A DNA stretch of 11,045 nt from Dimargaris cristalligena (GCA_027576995.1 JANBQC010000781.1:1-11045); one strand, 5' to 3'. Counted from the stretch's first letter, positions 1 to 8,640 are shown. Made by a program: numbers and translations. Notes: a model not told the origin generated them from the sequence alone.

Positions 1-556
1 AAAGGATATAAAAATAGAATGTGATTGAAAAAGGGAATACTATGATTGACTAAGTAGTCTCAGGTCCTACCACAACAGTAAAAAGTTTAAACAATACGGA
101 CCTTATTAATTACAAATAAAAAAATTGGTGTATGGATAGGGTATTTTGGAGCTTACATAGGTCGTGCATTAATTTTTACTAGTTAAAAACAGATAGCCCG
201 ATTATGATCTAATTTCCCTTTCATTCCATAGTCTACTACTCAGCTATGTTCATAATCGCCCCTAGTCTATAACGGGGGGATGGCAATTCAATAAGTAGGT
301 GAATATCCCCAATTTTCGGGGTAGCCACTGTACCCTCCCTCTATGTTATCATATTGAGGCCATTGACGTATGTTCAATTTGGGGAGGGGGGGGTGTACTT
401 ATAGAACCGAATATAAATACTGTTCGTCGGTTTGTCCATCTCGTGTGTGGTGGACCTTCCCCACTGGGCAGGGAGGTTGTCTCTATCCAATCAGGCTCAC
501 TTAGATAGTTTCGGACAAACCAATCAACGGTCAACGTGGGCTATAATCGGGGTGTT

Positions 557-572
557 TGTGTGTGTGTGTGTG
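557..572. repeat. (TG)8 microsatellite
   Basis: Eight perfect TG units, followed by a related TG-rich stretch up to about 583. It is a simple repeat and a slippage-prone site. It also creates the Cys/Val-rich start of a spurious open frame. Confidence 0.9.
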
Positions 573-1656
573 TAAATGTGTGTTTGGGGAAGGAGGAATC
601 GGCTACCTAACACCCTTTTATGAGAAAATGTCACCCAGATTGAATAGTATAATTCTAAGAGGCAGTAAAGCTGGGATTATCGATTCTTTTTCATTACCAT
701 GTGTACTGTTGTGTATGCCGAATGACAGCCACGCTAGTATGGATTCCAAGCACAGCCTCCCCAATAAACCTCCTCTACGCCAATCCCAACGATCACATGT
801 ATCTATGGTCAGTGTATATTCGAATTGGCTTCCATTTATCAATGCCAAGTTTGCTACTTTCGCACCACACCAGTATTCGTTTTTGTTTTTCCAAGACCAA
901 TGGGCTGGTTGGGTTGCTTGCTTCTATTAAGCCCTATTGACGCTGGTGGATTTACAGCTCTACAGACGTGTCAACTACTCCGCTCTTTTCCTATATTTCA
1001 GGGGTTCTTCTAGGATCCCTCATCAATCAAATACATGAAATCAACTTAGTACTAATATAAACTATTCCCTGGGGTATAACATAATAGTTAATACCGAAAA
1101 TTTAATTGAGATTAAAGCAGTATGGATTTTTTTAAGGAAAATATGCACTTCACTGATTAAAGAATGGCCACAGAATATGAAAAATAGTCCGAGATAAACA
1201 CTGCTGCGAAAAATCGCAAAAACAAAAACAAAAATCCCCTCGAAAATAAAATTCGACTAACTGCCACGGTATGGTGATGGCGTAGAGGATATAACTATGC
1301 CGGGGAAATGGACAAGAGAGGGGGTGGGTTGAACAGGCCTAGACGGTTAAAAATATGCTTGGATATCATCGTGGCGAAACGCTGAAATAAGTCTGCGCAG
1401 GATATCGCATTGTGTAAACATGTAAATAGCTTAAATCGAGGATGGACCCAAAAAGGAAAATCCTATATATATATTCCAACATAGCTGAATATGCTCCTAT
1501 ACTAAAAAAGAATACGAAAAAAAAAACAGTAACCGCGGATTTGTTGGCCGAAATAAGGGTAAAACAGTTTGACGGTACTCACATTAACAGGGGTATTAAT
1601 ATATTTCCTGAATCAAGCCCTGGGTGTATGATCGAGGAAATGCATCTAGTTCATAT

Positions 1657-1676
1657 GAGAGAGAGAGAGAGAGAGA
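1657..1676. repeat. (GA)10 microsatellite in the bZIP 3' flank
   Basis: Ten perfect GA units, read as (TC)10 on the minus strand. The repeat starts 7 nt after the bZIP stop codon (1684-1686) in the direction of that gene, so it probably lies in its 3' UTR. A CU tract there could bind pyrimidine-tract-binding proteins, but that is inference only. Confidence 0.9.
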
Positions 1677-1683
1677 GCGCATG

Positions 1684-3519
1684 TCAAGATCTGGTTGGGC
1701 TGCTATGGCGTGTATCCGGACGGGAATGGATATCCTCCGCTGAACCATGATGATGGTAGTCAGACGACCCCACGAACGAGTCGGTAGTTTGATTTCTGGC
1801 CAACTGTTTTAATTGATGACGGAGGTTCTGGGCCTATGAGAATTGGGCAACCCCCCCCCCAAAAACAAATGTATAAAAAATAATTGAGGCCAGAGGTGGG
1901 ATAGTTAATAATTGATCCAGATTAAAAGCAGTGTATGTAATTACCTAATCGTATAATACATCCGTATTTCATTTTGACTACCCTGTTTAAGGTATTCCCT
2001 GCCTTCCTAAGTACTTACATCGCTATCCACTTTAGAATTCAGGACGCGGAGTTCATGGTTGTTGATATGGAGCTGGTCGATTTCCTGCCGAATCTCCTCC
2101 ATCGTCATGGTACCAGGGTCACGGTACACCACATCCGGCGGATTCGGACATTGTAGCGAGTCCAACAGGGAGCGATTACGTAGCAATTCATCGGCCCGGG
2201 GCAGCTCGGATACGGCCATGTCCGTAAGCTCTGGTGCATCGGCCAGGATCTGCAACTGTTCTACTTGTTGGGTAAAAAAATCCACCTTGGCCTCTAGGTC
2301 CTGGTGTTCCTTCAGCTGACGCTGTTTTTCGGACTTCTTGCGTTCCCGGAATTGCTTGGAGGCATTCTTATTCTGCTCCCGGCGCCGTTCCCGCTTGCGC
2401 TGCTCTTCTTCCGGATCGGGCGGAATGTGATCCATTTCACTGTAGTACCGGAATGAGCCGTGGGATTTGGGTCGGTGGGAGAGACGGGGCTTAACAGTGG
2501 TAGGCGATAAGTGGCCTGGGGGGAAAAGCTGGGTATTATGGGAATGGGGTGTTGAGGGAAAAACGATAATGGTGGATTCACTGCCGGGGGATAGGGCGGT
2601 GGTGGAGTTGGTCAAGTCTAGCAAGGCCGATGTTACGGTGGGATCAGTGGAATTGAAGCTGGAGGGGCCGGGGTTGGGGGCAATTGGGTGAGGGCGGGGG
2701 AATAGGGCCGGGCGGAGCGGTACGGGGTACGTCCGACTAGACGGTAAATTCGTAGATGGAGATGGATTAATATTCCGACACGATTGAAGAACCGGGATCG
2801 GTTCCACTAAGGTACTTGGATATACGGAATATTCCGCTGGTGTTCGCTGGTTAGACTCGGTATTATGCCCAGTGGGATAATTAAATGGAGCTTCGTCGTA
2901 TACTTGCTATGGATAGTATATATTGTGCGGAGATCATTCAAATAAAACCAATAGAAGGTATATATGAGTGGGAATTAATAGCTTAGGTAGAGTATCTCAA
3001 CCGGATAATGATTTGTTGAGTGGTGGTGGATCAAAAGTATCACAACTCACCGCGCGTGGGATTGGCGCGGCCACTACTGGCTGGGAAGTACGCCGAGATA
3101 GCAAAATAGGGTGCGGCTAAATCAGGCATCGTTATATATATTCCAGTGGATATAATAGGGAACTGGTCGCAGTGAACAGTCTTGGGATGGATTTTCGGGA
3201 TTATATGGATACTTGGAAGCCAATGCGATACGGTGGGATAGGAGGATGGAGAATGGCTTACACAAAGGGGAGATACCGGCGGTAAAATGATGGGCGGAGC
3301 ACCCCCTCCAGTCGAGTCGGTCAGACTAGGCAATGGTAGGGCGCTGGTTGGAGGAGCCAATGGTTCTTGATACTGGCGTAATGGGGGCAGAGTCCGACCC
3401 TGGCGAATAAAACGAGGTAATAAGTTGGAAAATTCCGAATCGGGTGGAGGAGGAAGACGAGGAAGAGGTTGGGTCGATTCAGCCAGCTCTTCCCCATGGC
3501 TAGGAGGAGTCCCATCCAT
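1684..3519 (-). CDS. bZIP transcription factor, three exons, 468 aa
   Basis: Probable sequence-specific nuclear DNA-binding protein that dimerises through coiled coils. Exons run 3051-3519, 2019-2806 and 1684-1833. The start is the first in-frame ATG, at 3519, with A at -3 and G at +4; the frame upstream has no ATG. Residues 1-285 are Pro/Ser/Thr-rich and look disordered. The basic region is about 293-314: NKNASKQFR fits N-x7-R with N302 and R310. A short zipper follows (d positions Q320, L327, F334, L341; V331 and V338 at a). A second, longer zipper spans 395-430 (d: I395, L402, L409, V416, L423, L430; a: I399, N406, N413, A420, L427). The tail is His/Ser/Arg-rich with HHH at 446-448. The N-x-x-A-S-x-x-F-R pattern recalls the fungal Cys3/Met4/Zip1 (ATF4-like) type more than Yap/Pap1, which has Gln in place of Ser; this rests on the motif alone. 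The bZIP assignment is secure, exon 3 is very likely, and the orthologue is unknown. Confidence 0.85.
1834..2018 (-). other. Intron 2 of the bZIP gene (185 nt), with two possible in-frame acceptors
   Basis: The donor is GAT|GTAAGT (GT at 2018-2017), a consensus site after a complete codon. The preferred acceptor is TCATAG|GCC (AG at 1835-1834). A second in-frame acceptor, GCCCAG|AAC, lies 6 nt further on and would drop Ala-Gln. With the first site, Leu423 and Leu430 continue the d-position series L402-L409-V416; the second breaks it. A branch-like TTAAC lies about 70 nt upstream of the acceptor. The intron carries a G10 run on the gene strand (C10 on plus, 1851-1860) shortly before the acceptor. 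Unspliced, the exon 2 frame stops three codons past the junction. Confidence 0.75.
1851..1860. repeat. C10 mononucleotide run
   Basis: Ten C on the plus strand, hence G10 in the bZIP pre-mRNA, inside intron 2 and about 17 nt from the preferred 3' splice site. G-runs near splice sites can act as splicing elements in other eukaryotes. The run is also error-prone in sequencing, so its exact length is uncertain. Confidence 0.85.
2807..3050 (-). other. Intron 1 of the bZIP gene (244 nt)
   Basis: The minus strand reads GCG|GTGAGT at the donor (GT at 3050-3049) and CCTTAG| at the acceptor (AG at 2808-2807). A CTAAC branch-like element lies at 2854-2850, about 44 nt before the acceptor. Exon 1 ends with one base of a codon (G at 3051), and exon 2 starts with TG, giving GTG (Val157) and continuing in frame. 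Without splicing, the exon 1 frame ends four codons later and the exon 2 frame has no ATG, so an intron is needed to join the Pro-rich N-terminus to the bZIP domain. Confidence 0.8.
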
Positions 3520-4060
3520 AGTAATAGTAGTGATGTTCACAGTAAAAGGATTAAAGATAGACAGAGAGGTATGGGAAAATAATCCCGGCCTGAGAGTTGG
3601 GTGGGAAAAATTATTGGTCCACGGGGAATAAAGAACCGCTGGAGTGACGGTGTATAATGGGAAAGTCACACACTAGGGTGGACAGGACGACTAGTAGGAG
3701 TAGTGAAGTGGATAGGTAATGGGGTATATAGTGTACAGGGTTATATTGAGTAGGCCAATGGAGGAGAGGGATACACTAGTAAGGGTGGAGAGGAGGAGTA
3801 AGATAAGAATTGGCGAAAGAGCAGCTACCCATAGTGGAGCACATTAGGCATAAAGTCGGGGATTCGAGACATAAAGGACATGAGAGGGGTATATAGGCCG
3901 GGTTAAGAACGGACCAGAGCCAAGTCACCCGTCTCTATGAAGAGCGGAGAAGAGAGGAGGGGGACTAAATGCAGAGGACATAGTATAGCCAGGAATACAC
4001 CAACTGGACCATACCCCCCCCCCCTCTCTCTCCCTCTCTCCGCCTAACTGCTAAGCCATT
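3520..4060 (-). promoter_or_regulatory. Probable promoter and 5' leader of the bZIP gene with TATA-like elements and short upstream ORFs
   Basis: On the gene strand this region is pyrimidine-rich, as in many fungal promoters. TATATA occurs at 3725-3730 (about 206 nt from the ATG) and at 3890-3895. Reading toward the gene, short ATG frames lie at 4051-4059 (Met-Ala-stop), 3965-4012 (15 aa), 3925-3981 (18 aa), 3825-3881 (18 aa) and 3776-3844 (22 aa); the last two overlap. No ATG on this strand lies between 3776 and the main start at 3519. If the distal TATATA or a farther start is used, the mRNA would carry some of these uORFs. If the proximal one is used, it would carry none. The transcription start is not known, and ATG density here is only slightly above chance. 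Confidence 0.4.
4014..4045. repeat. C11 run followed by a CT-rich simple repeat
   Basis: Eleven C (4014-4024) are followed by an interrupted CT repeat. It is the only marked pyrimidine patch on the plus strand inside an otherwise purine-rich interval. On the bZIP strand it is a GA repeat running into G11. Such polypurine/polypyrimidine tracts can form triplex or G-rich structures, and their exact length is easily misread. Confidence 0.8.
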
Positions 4061-4340
4061 GCTGAGTGCGAGAGATGGGAGGGGGGGAGGGTCAATGGGC
4101 TTGACGACAGGAGCCAGCTTTGGTATTTCTGATGGAAAAGCTTACTAGGTATTGCAGAAATTCAGGCAGTAGTACAAACTCGGCCTCCTGATAAACCAAA
4201 GGGAAAGGCATGCCACACTGTGGTTTGACTCGGCCTTATAGGGCGGTGTATATGTATGTGTGTATGTGTGGGGGGGGTCTTTTAACGCGACGGTATACCC
4301 CCCTCTCCCTCCCACCCCAGACTCATCGAAGCCATATGGA

Positions 4341-4349
4341 GGGGGGGGG
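4341..4349. repeat. G9 mononucleotide run
   Basis: Nine G on the plus strand. Similar runs occur at 4270-4277 (G8), 4081-4087 (G7), 386-393 (G8) and 9167-9175 (G9). They are frequent enough in this window to be a property of this genome rather than of one locus. Confidence 0.85.
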
Positions 4350-5444
4350 TACACCCGAGGCTAATTCCAGGGACGGAAGTATAATGGGAATTTAGGCTTA
4401 CCTGAAGAAAGAAAACCACGACTGACGGAGGAGACGAGGAGTTTACGGAGTGGACTACGGAGGTTTCGGGGAGGGACAATGGCGTGAGTGGGCAGGGGCG
4501 GTTGGTCACTAATAATTCAAGCGGCACGAGGGGTAGGGCGCGCCTAATGGTACGGTCGCGAGGAGAACAGCGGAAGCGGAAGCGGGTGAGGTTGCGGAAT
4601 AAGGGAGGGAGGGGATACCACCGCCCATTCAGCATAGCACTGCAGGTACTGGACCAAGGAGGAGGTGGGTTGGGTTGTCTGCGTGTGGAAGCAGCAGGTG
4701 GTAGCCACAACGAACCCCCCGGGTACGGAAGTGAAGAAGGGGCACTGTAATCCCCTTTGGGGTGGGCTAACCGGGCGTGGTCGGAGAAACGGGAGAAGAA
4801 GGACTAGCCCTAAAAAAATATGGAGCCAATTATACGAAAAAGTAAAAAAAATAACGGCCGAGTGTATAGGGAGGAAGGTGGGAAAGCACTGGTTGGATAG
4901 GGAGGGGGGAGTCACGAACTGCGGGGTGGTCGAGTAGAATTACAGAACCCCACTGGGGTGGGTGGCCCGAGAGCACGGGAAGGGGAGGCCGTCACTGGGC
5001 ACTCATAAAGCCTCGAGAGGAATTGAATCAAGGTACAGGACGAAGAAGGAAAGGTAGGTAGGGAGTGAGGAGAGAAGAAGAGAAGAGGGGGCTACACCCT
5101 GTTTCGACACCCGGCAACCAATATTAAGCCAAGCCGTACAGGATCAGGATCAGGAGAAGCAGGGGCAACGGTGGTGTCGGAGGAGGAGGGAGAAGAACAG
5201 TAGTAGACAAGACAATGACGACGGGGCAATGTAAGATGCAGAGAGAGGTAAAGGAATTATGCAGGAGACCAGTAATTCGGTACAGTAGAATGCAGGATGA
5301 AGTGAATAGAAGGAAGCACCACGTGCAGCCGCTCGATAAATTCCGACCAATGGTTATCAGGGGTAAGACGCGAGAGGTCCAATAGAAAAGAAGGAGGGAG
5401 GGAGTTTACGGGCCTGCCATTGGGGAGGACCCCCTCATATAAAA

Positions 5445-5461
5445 CCCCGACCGCGTCGGGG
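5445..5461. other. GC-rich hairpin next to a TATAAAA element
   Basis: A perfect inverted repeat, CCCCGAC (5445-5451) and GTCGGGG (5455-5461), with a 3-nt loop. On plus it directly follows TATAAAA at 5438-5444. No plus-strand gene is recognised downstream, so a promoter role is not established. Read on the minus strand it lies 30 nt past the stop of the candidate exon 5491-5668. Confidence 0.6.
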
Positions 5462-5490
5462 GGAGATGGAGAGGAAATAAGGGATCCCTC

Positions 5491-5668
5491 CTAATAGCTC
5501 CGCCAAATAAAAAGCCAATTGGCAGCAAGAAAAATGACGGTGACGACTAGAATGACGATGATGATGATTATGCGGGTGAGCTCAAGCTCAATGTTCAATA
5601 TAGTAATTAATCCGATTGGAATAAGCCCAAGCCTATAAAAGGGTGGTGGAAAAATAAATTGCCCGCCC
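5491..5668 (-). CDS. Candidate terminal exon encoding a hydrophobic C-terminal segment; partial and unconfirmed
   Basis: An open minus-strand frame begins right after a strong acceptor-like sequence, TTTTTTGCAG| (AG at 5670-5669), and ends at TAG (5493-5491), encoding 59 codons. The end is very hydrophobic: a run of five Ile is followed by VILVVTVIFLAANWLFIW, enough for one membrane span, with a short RSY tail. This would suit a tail-anchored or C-terminally anchored membrane protein. Codons in the hydrophobic part favour C at the third position (ATC, GTC, ACC). Against it, the frame has no ATG, the Ile run comes from an (ATC)4 microsatellite, and I could not find upstream exons that fit. No family is recognised. 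Confidence 0.2.
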
Positions 5669-6614
5669 CTGCAAAAAACATCCCATGGATGGGGAACTAA
5701 AATAAAGTACGATAATAAATATTGACCCACCAAGATTAGACCTAGAAAGATGGATGGGCCAGTGCTCTAGTCAACGATACTCCTCCCCTCAGCACAACGA
5801 AGTCTATTGGAGACGTATGTGTATATATATATAATATAAATATGAAAAACACACCAGTGCAGGTCTGGCAAGGTCACTCAACCCACTAGTCGCCAAGTAA
5901 TAAAAAAAAGTCGAAACACTCCGTAAATTATCGACCCTTCAACAATCGAGCTACCAGTTAACCAACGCCCATCACGGCAGGTGGTTGGATGGGCATGGCC
6001 ACCCAGCTGGATACACTGTGGTCTTAAGCACGCCCCAAAAGGTAGAGGTAAAGAATGGGTGTAGGAAAGGAAGAAATACCCACTGTAGCCCGGGTCCCCC
6101 TTGGACAGCAAAGTATGTAAAAACAACGCTGCCGCCCTCCTACACAGCCTAGTCAAATTGATTGAAGAGTTTACCAGAAACAAGCATGGTAGTCCCCACT
6201 CCCGGAACAGCAGATATAAAACATTAGACCATGGCTAAGATAGGCAATAGGGAGGATTAATCCCCTCGCTCTCCTTCCAAAAAATATAAAGACTCAATCT
6301 TTAGTGTCGAACTAATAAAACGGGAAACACAAAAAGGTTTTGCTAGAACTTGGGGCCACCCACCTACTTATATATATATATATATATATATGCGCTTGGC
6401 CATACAACCTATTATTCACCTAGCCCTTTCGTGGGGTGCGGGTTCCTCTAGCCCGAAACGCGATTTTCCACTGGATTGGCCAAGCAGAGAGTGTGGTCCC
6501 AATTATTAATTGACTGTAGAGCCGTATCGCCAACAAAAAGGATATACATGGTCTATATTATGGCCGTGGTCCTAGATTCTTCCATTGAAAAAACCACCTA
6601 CGCATAGCCATTAA
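5669..6614. other. No supported gene; AT-rich microsatellites
   Basis: The interval holds a TA-rich stretch near 5822-5843, a (TA)11 repeat at 6369-6390 and a 101-codon minus open frame (5878-6183) that starts at TTG, lacks an initiating ATG and has no recognisable domain. A 22-nt plus segment at about 5795-5816 lies between CCCTCAG| and |GTATGT and could be mistaken for a microexon. I make no gene call. Confidence 0.5.
6369..6390. repeat. (TA)11 microsatellite
   Basis: Eleven perfect TA units on plus. It is a simple repeat with no associated gene that I can identify. Confidence 0.9.
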
Positions 6615-6932
6615 TTAGGTTCTAGAGCCCCAACTCCCGTTGTTGTCACCCAACCGTCTTCCCTCCTCCACGTATCCCTCGTCGTCCTCATACACACCCA
6701 ATCTTCCCACCCGAGCCTCAGTGTTCCAAAATGGCTGAGTGTTTCATTATGGTAACGGAAAGGGAGAGGAGGGGGGGATGAATGGCCGTCGTACAGCACA
6801 AATGTAGAGAAATTGACACACCTCAAGCGAACAAAGATCGGCCAAGCTGATAAATGTGCCGCGTTTTACATATCCGCTCACCACCCCCTTCTTTCCATCT
6901 TCCCTTATCCATCCCCTCAGCACCGCCACCAT
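6615..6932 (-). CDS. Candidate two-exon small protein (76 aa), unconfirmed
   Basis: Exon 6822-6932 starts at an ATG and encodes 37 residues, including GKKGVVSGYVKRG. It could end at CTTGAG|GTGTGT (donor at 6821), with an 87-nt intron whose 3' part is pyrimidine-rich (CCCCCCTCCTCTCCC) and ends CACTCAG|. Exon 6615-6734 continues in phase 0 with 39 residues, an acidic stretch (YEDDEGYVEEG) and a TAA stop. Without splicing, the first frame runs on to a stop at about 6747 with a less plausible Pro-rich end. Problems: the donor is weak, the ATG has C at -3, and the opposite strand is CT-rich with its own acceptor-like site (CCCCTCAG at 6913-6920). The region could therefore belong to a plus-strand intron or promoter instead. 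No domain is recognised. Confidence 0.2.
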
Positions 6933-8640
6933 CCGACTGGATCACCTAATTTTGTCCCCACCGGTGATGCAGCATCGTGGCCGTGGTAGTGAACCTATCG
7001 ACTCTTCCGACCGGGGCCAACATCGCCAGGCAACCTATACCACATACCAATAGACTGGCGTTACATACACCGCGGCCCCCCTCAGCACTCCCCTTGACTG
7101 TCAATGATGACAGAACACTGGCCCATTGAACCCCGACTAGCCTGCAGCGGCATGCGGGTATATGTTTGGTAGATCTGCGAAACTATTGATTCATATACCA
7201 CTCTATTTGCCCCTAACCACAACCCCATCACGCCGACATAAATACTATTCAAGGCCCTAAAGACTCCCTAGCGCGCTATTCCCCTAGTCCATGCAAAAAA
7301 AATTAAATTAATAGGCATTTGGGATTTAGACCGGGGCCCATCTTCTCCTCCTCCGGCCGACTCCCCTTTCTGACCTTCCAACGCGTCTAGCTGACTTATT
7401 TTGTTTAAAAAAATGAGGGGTGGAATCGGAATAAGAAGAAGAAGCAAAAAAACCAAATCACGCCACTCGGTGCTTCTACTACATTTGTCAAGTATAAATC
7501 ACACGCGTTTTCTAGTACCCTTCCGCTCTACTATACAAATTATTAAAAAATTAAATAACCTTAATGGGTCGCCCAGCCAATGGATATCATCCCAATAAAT
7601 AGGATCAATCCAGCCGCCTCAACTCCGTTCCTACTTCGGAAAGTCAACCAATGGAAACATGCCTACTAACAACAGAGATAAGCTGGGAACCAATTGCCAT
7701 TACTATACTGACCTTAACCCAACTGAATGGGAGCTGAGGGGACTGTCTAGAACATTATCAATACCATTTTCATTGGACGGACTGGAAAAAAGGAAGGGGA
7801 AGAGGAGGCGTGGTGTGAGTACTATTGGTCCATCTACCGGGTGTTGGAAGGCCACAGGGTAATATGGGGGTATTGGCCTGTTACGATTTACCTTCCCTAA
7901 TTGCACTCGCACTGCGGGCCAATCTGTTTCAGGTCCAATTATCAGTTACTTGCCATTGTTCCAGTTGGGTGTATGGCATTATAAGGGTCCACCAATTATT
8001 GTTAAATACCTTATAGTTTGACCAACGCTCCCTGATAAGCCAGAATAGCGTCGAATCTAGCCAATACGATCCCTCATTTTTACGCAAGGTACGTTGACAA
8101 CCAGTGTATAACCCATCCATGGTACGAGTCCAGGCCCCATAGTTAGTCGATTCATTTATAATTAGGCCTCCTCCTATACCCCCAAATGGTAGGATTTTTT
8201 ACAGGTTCCAGGTCTGGTTCAGTTGCCCCATCAAACGTGCCTTAAAGTCCCACGCTCAGGTCTGAATACCTCCCACCATGCCCCCCCTCTATCACGTGGT
8301 TGATTGACCTCTTCATTTGGTGGCGGTTTCCAATGGCTATTATGTTCCCTCTTGAATGCCAAAATTCAACATTCCTGCACTCGTTGTCCCTACACTACCA
8401 GTCCCCTCATCCTCCCTACCAATACTATACTCATGGGCTGGGTCAGTGAGATATGCTTGTTTGGTGTAATACTTGTACACTTTCCTGCCCAAAAGAATCA
8501 AACTCCTTTGACTCTCACCCTTTCATATGTGCTATTACTAATACTACCAGGCCTAGGAATTCACTCCCGACACAACTTATACCACTCCTCTAATGTATTC
8601 ATCTTGCAGAGTGGCTGAAATCTTGTAGTTTTTTTTTGGG
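6933..8640. other. Mixed region with short open frames on both strands; no confident gene
   Basis: No ORF here carries a motif I recognise. The longest ATG frame on minus is 7929-8120 (63 aa, Trp-rich; open upstream to about 8195 without an ATG). On plus they are 7659-7862 (67 aa) and 8304-8618 (104 codons, but starting at TTG). On minus, a series of open frames in changing phase runs from about 8580 to 7703. One of them crosses a very good acceptor-like tract, CCTTCCTTTTTTCCAG, with its AG at about 7782. This could be an intron-rich gene, an eroded gene or chance, and sequence alone does not separate them. Confidence 0.4.

Larger units (their letters stand above)
1..1683. other. No supported gene; intergenic sequence and downstream flank of the bZIP gene
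   Basis: I see no gene I can support here. Open frames exist on both strands (for example 556-930 plus, 618-848 minus, 1442-1750 plus), but none shows a domain. The longest begins with TTG inside a TG repeat. The interval contains a G8 run at 386-393, a (TG)8 repeat at 557-572 and a (GA)10 repeat at 1657-1676. The last few hundred bases are probably the 3' UTR and termination zone of the minus-strand bZIP gene, which stops at 1684-1686. I found no canonical AATAAA on the minus strand just downstream of that stop, so the polyadenylation site is not placed. Confidence 0.6.
3670..5480. other. Long purine-skewed region without an assignable gene
   Basis: The plus strand is strongly G+A-rich across most of this interval (its complement is C+T-rich), apart from the pyrimidine-rich patch at 4014-4045. 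Open frames are found on plus at 4406-4750, 4665-4937 and 5128-5385 (about 85 codons, K/R/E/Q-rich), and on minus at 4282-4710 and 4544-4915 (S/P/L-rich). The plus frames start without a usable ATG or lie in different frames from one another, and purine-rich DNA naturally encodes Gly/Arg/Glu/Lys-rich peptides. Splice-like sites occur on minus: CTTCAG|GTAAGC with the donor at 4401, and a 42-nt segment 4146-4187 flanked by ATCAG| and |GTAAGC. It may be extended promoter or leader of the bZIP gene, or an eroded gene or element. I cannot tell which. Confidence 0.4.

Noticed and set aside
556..930. 124-codon plus open frame
   Set aside because: It begins with TTG inside the (TG)8 repeat; the first ATG is well inside, there is no recognisable domain, and a competing 76-codon frame lies on minus.
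1442..1750. 102-codon plus ORF with ATG and good start context
   Set aside because: It lies antisense to bZIP exon 3 and its 3' flank, includes the (GA)10 repeat as Arg-Glu repeats, and has no domain. The minus-strand reading is much better supported.
2059..3631. Several frames of 60-90 codons overlapping the bZIP exons on both strands
   Set aside because: They are shadows of the bZIP coding sequence and its introns, with no independent support.
5878..6183. 101-codon minus open frame with several Cys
   Set aside because: TTG start, no ATG-led exon structure found, no recognised cysteine pattern, and all three frames on this strand look similarly plausible.
6731..6780. Plus ATG with ideal context (AAAATGG) and a nearby GTAACG donor-like site
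   Set aside because: It opens only 16 codons, and splicing to the CCCCTCAG acceptor at 6920 gives a product of under 30 residues. It also competes with the minus two-exon candidate.
6860..6960. SH3-like words on minus: DPVGWWRC in one frame, then GKKGVVSGYVKRG in another
   Set aside because: The pieces are in different frames, the Gly-Asp to Trp-Trp spacing is too short for SH3, and the usual Pro before the Ser-x-Tyr-Val end is missing. Probably coincidence.
7929..8195. Possible glycosyltransferase (Fringe/DUF604-like) fragment because of PFGGIGGG
   Set aside because: A single Gly-rich word in one open frame is not enough; the expected later His-Gln/Gly-Asp motifs are not visible.
8304..8618. 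104-codon plus open frame, and an alternative two-exon plus model 8333-8445 + 8610-8628 (about 43 aa)
   Set aside because: The long frame starts at TTG. The spliced model has attractive signals (GTGAGA donor, CTCTAATG branch-like site, CTTGCAG acceptor) but gives a tiny product with no domain and overlaps equally open minus frames.
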